Below are positions 35,083-47,200 of a stretch of 64,000 nucleotides of DNA, one piece after another. The notes beneath the pieces are model-generated. The model ran no database searches. It was given only the letters and a program-made list of their open reading frames with translations, and was not told the origin of the DNA. This stretch comes from Diphasiastrum complanatum (lineage: Eukaryota; Streptophyta; Lycopodiopsida; Lycopodiales; Lycopodiaceae), in the NCBI GenBank assembly GCA_029204225.1, contig CM055097.1, forward strand, positions 52,045,698-52,109,697, given 5' to 3'. The stretch's first letter is position 1; every line of letters begins with the position of its first letter. The translations under genes were made by a program, and so were the position numbers.

Positions 35083-38000
35083 TCATGAAGTGCTTGACCT
35101 TTCAAATATTTTGAGTACTCCAATTTGATTACATTTTAGTGCAACCTCCATAGGTGTGAGCTCATCCTTATCCTTTGCATAAACTTCTGCGCCAGCCTTT
35201 ATAAGCTCCTCACAAACATTTGCATGCCCCCATCCTGTCATCATCATTGAGATTCTCATGTCTTGGTAGTCTGATCCTCAACTTTAAGCAAAACCAAATT
35301 CTTGATCACTATATAATCGAGCTTAGAAAGTCTCCATTCACAAAAATCTTAATATCTATTCCACAAAATCATAGATTTTATCAAAGACAATTCAAGATAT
35401 CACAAAAAGGTGTGGGAATAAATGTATCAAGGAACAATTCACAACAGTAACAATATGTAATGCTCAAGAACAAGAACTAGATTAGTGCATGTTTGTACCA
35501 AAGATAAAGTATGTTAGATTTTGTAGAAAGGTTAAACTGAGATTTGAAAGAACAAAAAACTTTCACTATAGAGATCATCAAGTTGTCAAAGCAATGGAGC
35601 ACATACTAAATGAATGAAAAATGGAAGTTCTTTGGTGCTACATCAACATCATAAAGGCCAATAAAAGTATTGTAAATAAAAAGAAATCTCATTGCAAGAT
35701 TCTCTCTTTCAAAAGCTCATTGCTTCAAAGGTGAAGGAAAGTGCATCAGCTTCAAAGAAAAGGAAATAGTAGAAGAAGCAAAAAATCAACTTCTTCCAAG
35801 GAGAAATACCAGACAATACTAGAAATAGGGGACACAAAAGTGAACTACTAGAAAGGAAAACCAAAAACGACAAATAATTGCCATAAACAAAAAACATTGA
35901 CAATGCATCTTGGTTTCCAAGAGGGGCTTGAAACTAGGACCAAAGAAACTTTGGATGCCAAGCTAAATAACTAAGCCAACCCTTGGATCTAGAACAATGG
36001 CAATGGAATAGCAATAGGCAAAACATCACATGTAAGGCACACATTAGGGACTGAATATTTATATACTAATATAACAAAAAAGCCCAATCATATTCGTTGG
36101 AAACATCAATGATCTCCCAAGAGTGCTTGATATTAACAAGTTGATTAGTCATAAGTGCAAAGTTTGTCTCTTTTCTCTCTTGATATTGTTGCTTTTGACA
36201 CCTTGCTCTTTGATAAATTCTTTCACTCTCTTCCAAGATTTGCCCCTCGAATGTTTCCTATTTTTACCTTGGCAATTTCTTAGTTGGTGAGGAGGATGGA
36301 GATTGTATGTCCCATGGTGTTAGCCTTGTCTTGTGCTTGCTTGAGTCGTGAGATGTGGCCAGCTCTTTCTTTTGTGGCTCATGAGATCCTTGGCTAACTA
36401 AAATGTATGGGGAATTAATTTGCTTCATCCCAAGTTGTCAATGACGAGATGCTAGCTAGCAAGTAGCCAAGCTGACCACGTGGCTCACAAGTCTTCGGCG
36501 GAGCATGGGGTGTATCATAGTATTCACAAATCACAAGCGACAGGCATACCAGGTGGATTGATCACCCACAGTTGGATGGCATGTGCCATGTGACAAGAAT
36601 AACAAGTGAAAGGACTCATAGAAGGATCCTTACAATTGGGAGGTTCATTCTACACATGGGTTGGTTTGACGAGCTTGTAGAGACATGTTTGTGACATTGG
36701 TATCAGGCTTATGAGTGCTTAAAAAGCACAATATGGTCGTGAATTTTTTAGACATTAGGCCAAATTCATATGTGTGACAGTTTTGTTATGGGAAAGCAAA
36801 AAGACAAAGATTTCCAAAGGAGCTCTACCAGGGCAAAGAACAAAAGATAAATTTTTAAAGTATTCAAGAATTGAGGTACCGCCATAAAAGTAAGAATTTA
36901 AATCCAATCAAGAAATTATGCGACTTGATGAGTACCCAAGAGTTTCAATCTTTGATTTTGTCACATTGGATGGCTTCCTAGCCCTTATCGAAGATCCTCT
37001 TGGCACTTCAAGCGATTATGTATGGTTGTCTTCCCCTTGATCAATGATCTCCAACTGTGCTAACTACACCTTAATCTAACCTATGTGGAAGAGTCGCTCC
37101 CTCTCTCAAGATTGACAAGCTTGCAGAAGACTTGATGTTGGAGCAATATATTAATGCCTGAGGCTGATTTATTTTGGCACATTGTTGTTCATCTATTTTC
37201 ATCATGGCTCTCAATCCCATACGCTCACGAGGTGATAGTGGAATTTTTCAACAATTATGTTAAATCTTATCTAATATGCATGTGATATTGACAAAACACA
37301 CTTATCAAAATATACAGCTAAAATTGATGTACACACAAATTTAGCAAGATCCACAAATATCTTTATCACTAAAACATTCAGACACCTCACCAATGTCAAT
37401 TTGATTGAAAAAAATGACCCTGTCTAATTCACGAAGAAAAGAAGCACATGCAAGCAAGCTATGAAATAGAAGTGTGATTTATTTTCAACTCTTTAGGAAA
37501 CCAAGCAAGTGTCATGTCGTTATGACAGTGGCAAGACACTTTTGAGTAACTAAGATTATTTTTAATCTCATCTATAAATGGGGAACAATATTTTCTAATA
37601 TCCTAATCTCAATGGAAGTTAGCCCTTTGTAGAGCTTGTTAGCTACTTCATTCTTGCATTCAATAGATTGGTTAGTTGAAAAAAGGTCCTATTTGATGAT
37701 CATTTCTCATACGTCCAATTGATTCTCTCATACACTCAATCTCATAGTGGATTCCAAGTTCAATTCCATAGCTCTTATTTGAAGGGCAATTGAAATTATG
37801 CAACTATGTGTCCACCTCTTCTTGAAGCCCAAATTCGGAGCTACAAAACTATGCACTAGAATTCTAGCTGCAGATTTCAAGTAGCCAGATTTTCTATGAA
37901 TGTCCTAGGCAAAGTTGCAGTAGCGAATTGTTGTCCGCGATTCGGGCAACGATCCAATCGCGTCGATTCATTGGTAAAAAAAAAAATCAATTTTTTTTTT

Positions 38001-38188
38001 GACAAAAATTGCATACAGTATGGGTATTAGGAGAGAGAAAAAGTTGAGAATCATGATGACATGGGCTTCTAGTCATTTCGGAACCAATTATGGGCATTTA
38101 CCCCCTTATGTGTTTGACCAATTCTAATGCTCTTGAGATTGCTTGTAAGCACTTGTGCATTGTAGAGAGCAAAAAAAAGCATTAATCC

Positions 38189-38230
<42 letters not shown>

Positions 38231-41200
38231 CCAGATATATATACATCTCATCCACAACACGTGTGTGAAGAAAAGCATCATATATAAAATGGAGTACAAT
38301 GGATGTCTGAGGAACATAATCAAAGATAATATACAACTAAGACTCATCATTCTCATAATAATCAAGGATCATCCGTCTGAGCCAATCTATTGATCCAAGG
38401 TGTCTAAAGAATCCCATGCCTCTCCCCCCCCCCCCCCCCCTCTAGGCCCCCCAATGGCTGCCCCTACCTCTATTCAAGGGAGGTCTCCCTCTAGACCTGC
38501 ATCCCCACAACTAAATCTCAAACCCTGGGAGGCCCTACTCGTTGTGATGATGCTTGGTCAGCAACTGCCTGTGATGGTCCCATCCTCTATACAGAGTTTA
38601 TACTCACCCCCCCCCCCCCCCCCCCCCCCCCCGGCCGTGGGACCCCTAGCTCGCCCATAGCCCTAGTCAAAGGGATGGCTGGCTCCTCTTGTGTCTTTGT
38701 GTCAGGGTCCACTAATAGATCAGCTATGTCATCCCCCTGTGTTTTTGCCCCCCTCTCGTCCTGCTCCTCTCCACCCTCCTCCCCCTTATCATCTCCCTCC
38801 TCAACCCTCTCCTGCCCTCCTTTGGCGCCGTATAGACAGTGCCTCGGCTCTAAGCAAACTACCTTATAAATATTTGAATTTTAAATGTTTTGAAAGTTTG
38901 AATCAAAGATGCACCAGCAATTCGCTGTCCGCGATTTAGACGATCCGAATCTCAGCCCCCGAATTGCTGGGGGGGTTTCAATTCGCTATTTGCTGGCAAA
39001 AAAAATTCAACTGAAAAAAAACTGCAAATCTGGGCAGCGAATTGCGATTTGCTGCACCTATGGTTTGAATGCTAGTATGATGCTAGTCAGACAATGACTC
39101 AAGCAGCTGCCAACAACCTACTTGGGTAAACCTGTCAATATTACTTGCAACAACATGGAGCAGAGTGCTGTAAATGCCAGAAACCAAAAAGTTAGCTTTT
39201 TTCTTAATGGACTAAAAATTTTGCCACGGGTCAAAACCCTATAAAGAAACCCAGAAAAAGCTAAAAACGTTTTCAACGTTTAAAATTGTAATTCAAACTT
39301 TTACGACACATTTCAAGCTTTCAAACTTTTGAATGTCTCAAACGTTTGAATGTCACTATGATGCTAGTCAAGACTCAAAAGACCAGTCAAGCAGCTGCCA
39401 GCAACCTACTTGGTCAACCTGTCAATATTACTTGCAACAACATGGAAGAGAGTGCTGTAAATGCCAGAAACCAAAAAGTTAGCTTTTGCTTCATGGACTA
39501 AAAATTTTACCATGGGTCAAAACCCTATCAAGAAACACAGAAAAAGCTAAAAACGTTTTCAACATTTGTAATTCAAACTTTTACAACACATTTCAAGCTT
39601 TTAAAGTTTTGAATGTTTCACACGTTTGAATGCCACTGTGATGCTAGTCAAAAGACAAGTCAAGCAGCTGCCAACAACCTACACGACTAACCCTGGCAAT
39701 ATTACCTGCAGCGACGTGTAGGACAGTGCGGTAAATGCTGGAAGCAGAAGGATTAGCCCCTGCTTCATGAACTAAAAACTTTACCATCTCCAAGTGGCCT
39801 CTACCTGCTGCCCAGTACAAGGGTGTTGAGTTTTTCAAATCTCTTGCCTCAATATCCACATTTTCCTGAATCACAACAAAGAAAAAAGTAATTGTTATCA
39901 AATTGAAGTAATGATGTATACCATGAGAAACTTTCGCAAGCTGATTTATAAAAAGAACAAAAAAATGGACCACAATGAGCAGGTATATGTCATAAACATA
40001 GAACCCACGGTTCCAAGAACCGCGGGTCTTGGGAACCGTGGGGTGAACTGCACCACGGTTCATGAACCGTGGTACGGTTCCTGTATTTGATTAATTAAAT
40101 AATTAATTAATTAATTTTTTGCCCCCCAAAACCCCTCCCACGGAATTTTGCCCTCATTTCACTGTTTTTGGGCTGTTTTTGGGGGGGAATTAAAAAAAAT
40201 GCAATTAATTAATTAATTAATTAAATGCTATGGTGGTTTAATTAAATTCTCTAAACAGTTCTGGGTTTTTTTGGCCTTTTTTGGCTTTTTTTGAGCTGTT
40301 TTTGGGGGAGGGTAGTAAAAAAAAATTAATTAATTAATTAATTAATAATTTTACGGTTCGCCACGGTTCACCCTTAAAATCTTTGTGAACCGTACGGTTC
40401 ACTGTACGGTTCTGAGACCCGTGGTAAACCGCTCACGGTTCTCAGATTCTATGGTCATAAGTAGCAACTTGTATGGCAACAGAAAATGCAATAAACCATC
40501 AAAGAGATTCGATTCATCAAAGGAGCTCAGAAAAAATTGAGGTCATTAAACAAATATTTTTGTGCTTCATAAAAGTATGATAAAAGTAGCACCAAACTTG
40601 AAATTTCAAGAAGCTTCTTGACTATATATTCCCATACCACACCTGAATAGAAATTGTCATTATGATGTTATTTAAGCTTCAATCTGGCCTGAAAAACTTC
40701 AAGTCGACACGAGCTGGGCCGATCCATACAGTGAACTGGAGGGACCAAATCAATGGGAGGCTAATTGGACGAGTCAAAATGGAAAAGAGAACTTTTTGTG
40801 AGATCTGCACACGAAGAAGAGTCCAGCCTGCCAATTGGAACAACTACTGAGTACCACAAATTACCATGTGCTCACAGAGGATGGCATCCACTCTATACCA
40901 GTGCATGCAACAAACTAGAGGTGTAAGATGTCAAATATGAACTTGAGAGGATAACTTAGAGAACAGGTAAAGGCTTTACCACGAATGGAAGCATATAACA
41001 TGAGTGCAAAAAGATGAAAAAATTCACCAACATCCAGGACTTCAAGAATAGCCAAGAATCCAAATATGTTAAACAGAAGCACTTTGTCTATTGAGAGCCT
41101 CATGCTAAATCCATATTTGGCAAAGGTAACATACTCATTATAAGCATATGACTGAAAATCACCATATTTAAAATGTAGCAAGCAGATTGCCCCATTAAAC

Positions 41201-44200
41201 ATATCAGTTCACAAACTTCAGAATATAATCTACAAAGTATCAAAGATCAGATCAAACATTAAGCAATCTATCAGCATGCACTTCAAGTTTTTCTTTTCAA
41301 GCTCCCTGAGACTCTCTGTTACACCTTCTGGATGGTCCCTACTTACTAGTTCCTCACAGGGGTCCACGAGCTTTCCAATCTGGAAGTAAGGCCTAAGAGC
41401 ATAGTTTGGTTCATCGACTAGTCATGAACATCACCAGTAGCCTCCTCTATAAGATGCATTCCACCAAGCAAAAGAATACACAAAAAAAATAACAAATCGA
41501 GTGTTCTAATTTGCAAGGTGTCAAGCCTCAAAGAAAGGAAAGCAGCACACAGTTTGCCAAAAGCTAGCGAGCGACACCTGTACACTTTGGTGCTACCATA
41601 AAGAATCGTCCACATTCCACAAAATTATTTCCTGTCAAGCATGCAAGAGTAATCTCCAAAGAAATCATCTCGGCTACTCAAGAAACTTCAAGAAACCTAC
41701 ACTCATCATAGAGAGAAGCTTAAGTCTCCTAGCCCTCACTAGAATAACCTAGTTGACCCCGTGATAACTAACCCAATCGAAGTCACAAAAATTCAACATT
41801 TAGAAGGCTTCACCACTTTGGATTAGTGACTTTGAAGCTAGTTAACATCGCTTCCCCCTCTTAAACATCATACTCAACAAGGAAGTCAAAATGACCCTTT
41901 TTCAAAGAATTTATTGACTCTATGTCATATTTTAGTGATCAACCCTTTCCATGTGGCATGCTACCAAATACTACAAAAGTGCTTACCTTTGCAAGTGCCT
42001 ATAAAATGGTTGTTTCATCCATGTCTTAAAGATTCCACCTCATCCAGCTCAACCAATAAACTGAATGTTTAAAAAAAGGTTGATTTTAAGCCTGGTATTT
42101 TCCTTTGGTGCCACTGATTTTCCACCATAAAAGGATAGATTCTTCTTGTTCTGTGCGGATTACAATATGTTCAAAGTATGTGTATTGAAAAAGGGATGTA
42201 TGAGCCACCACTATATAGGCATAGCATAATGGGTCCCATCAAGCATGGACCACCTAGGATGGTGACACGTGGCACTAAAACATGTCGATAATGCTAGACC
42301 TGCATCCTACTCCTTGTGAGGCCGTCACTGAAGGGCGTATTGTCATGGTACATAACATTCCCTCCCCCATAAGAACTTCTTTCTACGGGAGAAAATCGGT
42401 CTGCCCATCAGATTCTGGGTGATCCGTAGACGAAATACTTATGGTAGTTTCTAGTCTTTGAAAGACTGCATGCTAGAACTTGCCAATAAACTTAGAATCA
42501 CGATCACTAACAATATCGTTTGGCAAACCATACAACCTGAACAACTTTTCAACGAAGAGTTGAGCAAGTTCCAAAGCTTTGACAGTAGTTTTGGTTGGAA
42601 TAAACTACGCCATTTTGGTTAGCCTATCAACTACTACCCAAATGGCATCGTGACCCTTCTCTGACTTGGGAAGTCCGATCACAAAATCCATGGAAATACT
42701 TTCCCACTTCTTGTTGGGAATTTCCAATGGATGTAACAGACCAACTGCTTTGAGTCTTTCCACTTTATTAAGTTGGCATTGTTCACACTTTTGAACGTAT
42801 GCCTCCACATGACCTTTCATCTTTGGCCAATAAAACTCTCTTTTAACAAGGTCACATGTTCTCTGTATACCAGGATGTCCTACACTGGGGCTATCGTGGC
42901 ACTTGTGCAGGATTTGGGCCCTAATGTCCACGATGTCTGGCACATAGACCTTTCCTCTACGGAAAAGTAAACCATTCCTAATGGAATAATCAATAAGTAT
43001 CTTCTCTTTGCGAGACTTCTTGGAATCATGCTTTCCAAGATTATGCTTCCTACCAGAACTTCTTGCCAAATACGACCAAAAAACTCATCAGTCCGACAAA
43101 GGTCTCGCAACGAAAGATATAACTCGGATTGGAACTCAGCAAAGCATAACTACTTAATCTCTCCAATCTGGCTCAAAGCATCAATGACACAATTCGACGC
43201 ACCTCGACTAGACATGTCGAATTTGATTTCTTGAATGAGTTCTGATCAACAGGCCTCATGACCCCTGAGGTCAGAGCATCATAGATAAACTTAAGAGATT
43301 CGTTATCCATCATAACCACAAATTTAGATCCCTACAAATAATGTCTCCAAATCTTTAATGCGTGGATGACCGCAAAAAGTTCCTCTCATAAGTAGAATAC
43401 CTACTTTGAGCTAGGTCCAACTTCTTGCGTTCGAAAGTCACTGGTCTACCATCCTGGTAAAGGAGTGCACCCACCTCATAATCACAGCATCCGTTTCCAC
43501 CAGGAAAGGTTTGCTAGGGTCCACTGTGTGTAAGATAAGGGCGGTAGACACCAACATCTTCAAAGCTTCCAAGCTTTGATTTAATTCATCGGTCCAAACA
43601 ATAGGTGGACTGATTTTTGAACGCCTTCCAACTTACTTCTTATTACCCTTTCTAGTTTTACTTTTGGCTTTCTTCACTCCCTTAGCAATTCGATGCTTCA
43701 TCTTAAATTTCCACCAATGGTCATTAGATCCATTTGTGAAAAGATTTTACACTTGGAGTGTGTGGTCGGGCTAGGGATTGAACCTAGGACCTCCCCCATT
43801 CCGGTGGGGTGCTCTACCACTAAGCTACCCGTCCATTTGTGTTCCTAGAGTGTTGTGCAAGGGCTATAGCCTTGACACTTTCTAACACTCCCCCTCATAG
43901 CCCTTTTTAGCTATCGCCTGCCTAGACCATGTTGAGATAAATGCCTATTTTATCCCTTAAGGCTTGTATACTTGTAAGTTGTAAGTTGTGCATAAGACAT
44001 GGGGGTAAAACATTTATGTACATAGTACACCCCACTTGTGCTAATTAGGCAAGTAATAAAAAGTAGGTTGAGGAGCATGTGGGTTCTAGAGCTAGAATTA
44101 GCAAGACACGACCTCTATACATTACATGCTAAAGTGGCCCTTAGTTTGGAGGGGGTTTCCACACCCTACTACTCTTTGAATAATCATTCAAGTTGTGTGA

Positions 44201-47200
44201 GCTTTAAAGTTCTCTCTCTCTTGCTTTTGTCTTCTACTCCATAGCTGGTTTTTACAGGCTTTCATAGTGTGCTTACTATGTTGTTATGATACTCCATAGC
44301 TAGGCCTTGGAATTTGTCATGGTATCAGAGCAGGTTATGTTGCCTGTGGTGTGGTGAAAGCTTGGACCTGTTTTGATCATATTCCTGCCATTCCTAGAGA
44401 GCAACTTATCTTTGAGGAGGGCGCACTTTCTGTAGGGGCATCTAATCTCTGTGCTATTTGCATGGTTGGAGTACTGTTGACAAGGCGAGTACAGTGATCC
44501 AAAAAGTTTCTAATTTGGGAAAAAAAAAATGAGTATTTTTGGACAGCGAAGACTGTAGGAGGGCGCTTTCTACAGTGGGGACGTCAGTGAAAGTTTTGAG
44601 TGGATCTTGGACAAGGGCTAGGAGAGCCATACATGGGGATAGTTTCAAATCTGAAAGCTGAGGGTTATTGAGCAAGTGGCTACATACCCTAGTTGGGTGA
44701 AAACCCCAGTTTACCTTTGTATTTTATTTCTATCCAGCCATGTCTAGTCTTGCACAGAGCAAGCTGAGTGAAGCCAGTTGGCTTGATGGCACTAACTTTA
44801 GCATTTGGAGATTCAAAATCAAGAACATTCTTGAAGACAAAGAATGTTGGAAGCTTGTGACAGGTGAGGAGCCTGTTCCAACATTTGAACTTGAACTCAA
44901 GGACTATATCAAGAGAGGAAAAAAGGCACACAAGATCATCAACATGTCAGTGAGGGATAATGTGATTCCTCTAATCAGGTCAGCCAAAGGGCCTGTAGAT
45001 GCATGGCACATTCTTTGTGCATTGTATGAGACAGCAAGTACAACTAGGTTTCTCTACTTGAAGAGCAAGTTGTATACTCTCAAAATGGAGACAGGGGAGA
45101 CAGTTATTGATCATCTTACTAAGATTCGGGATCTTAGATATCAGCTTTCTGTCCTTGGAGAGTCTATTGCTGACAAAGACTTGGTGCCAATAGTTCTGAA
45201 TAGTTTGTCATATGCTTATCAGAATCAGTTATTGATGACTTCTCACGCAAGATTTAGATTTATTTCTTGACGCAAAAATCTGAAGCATTAAAGTACTTCA
45301 GCATTTCAAAGCTTTAATAGAAGAACACTCTAAAAAGAAGATAAAGATGCTCAAGTCATATGGTGGTGGAGAGTTCATTAAGACAAAATTTGTGGAATTC
45401 TGCAAGGCCAATGGGATCAAAAGGCAACTTACAACTCTCATAACCCTCAGCAAAACGGCGTAGCCAGGAGAAAGAACCGAACTATTGTGGAGTGTGCAAG
45501 GTGCATGCTCAAGGCAAAGGGGTTGCCCAACTCTTTCTGGGGCGAGACAATGCACACAGCGGTGTTTCTGTTATAGAAGTCCAACTAAAGTTGTGGAAGG
45601 CAGAACTCCAGAAGAGGCATTGAGCGATATTAAGCCCAAAGTGGGCGCTTTGCGAGTGTTTGGTTGTACGGCCTATGCCCATATTCCCAAGGATAACAGG
45701 AAGAAGCTGGATGCAAAATCAGTAGTGTATTTTCTTGGGATATAGTGAAGAAAGCCAAGCTTACAGATTTTAGTGCCGGTCCCTCGGCTGCTGGTTCAAT
45801 AAAGAGTCTTCTTGGCCCCTTTGTTGGATCAGGTAGCCCACGATGTCTTCCATAATGTTGATGTGGTCCAGTTTCTTCAAGTCCTTGGGCGTGTGAAGGG
45901 ACTTGTGGACTCCTGTCAGCCAGTCTTGGTCGACCCACGCTTGGAATCTCCGCGTCTAGGGATCGCCAAGAAGGGCAGCTCGGTAATACACACGAGCGAC
46001 TGGCAGTTGATCTTCAACTTTGTCGGAAGCTAGCGCTTTATTAGAATCAAAGAATATGGGAGGGAGAAAATTGTCCCATTTAGTTCAATCCCCATTAAAT
46101 GCTCTAAGTCCCGGGCGTAAGTGGCTGTCGCGCGGACTGTTGGATCAGGGCAGTTGAAGTAGTTATTGGCGAATATGGTGAGAGCCCTTCTGGCATCTAC
46201 ATCCGTATTCCAACCGTACTCTAATGGAATGATCAGCCAATTGAAATTTTGAATTGTGATCTTGTCCAGAGGGGTGCCGCATTCCGCCCATTTTGATTGT
46301 TGTGTGCATGGTAGGAAGTGCGCATTAACCCGTAGTTGTTGCGGACTTGTCACATAGGCCCTGATGGCCGCAGGGTCTCTTTCAAAATGCTGCTGATGCC
46401 AGTTTGGTTGCGGTTGGAGGGCGGGTAATGCTTGCAGCTCCTTGCCCTTTATTGTTTGAGCTGGAAAAGATATCTGCCAACCGTCTCTAGATGACTCGTG
46501 GGGATACTTTGCTAGGAATTCATTTATTTTCTTAGCAAGAAGAGGATGATTTTGAGGCTAAGGGCAAGGAAACTATGGTATGCAGGCTTAAGAAGGCCTT
46601 ATATGGTTTGAAGTAGGCACCCAGGGCCTGGTATAGTCGCATTGACGACTATTTTGCCAAGGAGCAATTCATAAAGAGTCGTTCGGATTGCAACTTGTTC
46701 GTGAAGGAGGAGAATGGGAACATTGTTTGATAGTTCTCTATGTGGATGACTTGGTCATCACGGGTAACAATGGGCAGCTTATTGAAAAGGTGAAGGCTCA
46801 TTTATCAAATGAGTTCGAGAGAAAGGATTTGGGTCTGATCCACTATTGTCTTGGCTTGGAGGTTTGGAAAAAGCAAAACTGTGTGTTTATTTCCCAAGCT
46901 AACTATGCATGTGAAGTCTTGAATAGGTTCAACATGCAGGATTGCAAACCCGTATCCACGCCCATTGATACTAGCAGTAAGCCACCTAGGGATGATGGCA
47001 CTCCTTTTGTGGACGAGACTCTTTATAGGCAACTTGTGGGTAGCCTGATTTATCTCACCACTACGAGACCAGACATTTCCTATGCGGTTGGTGTAGCAAG
47101 CCAGTTCATGAGTTCTCTAACTGAAGCCCATTGGAAAGCAACTAAGAGGGTTTTGAGGTATGTCAAAGGGACAACCTGCTATGGGATTGAGTACACAGAT

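Noticed and set aside
43739-43831. Functional tRNA gene
   Set aside because: A and B boxes are present but the acceptor stem does not pair and the insert has a target duplication and tail, so a SINE or retropseudogene fits better.
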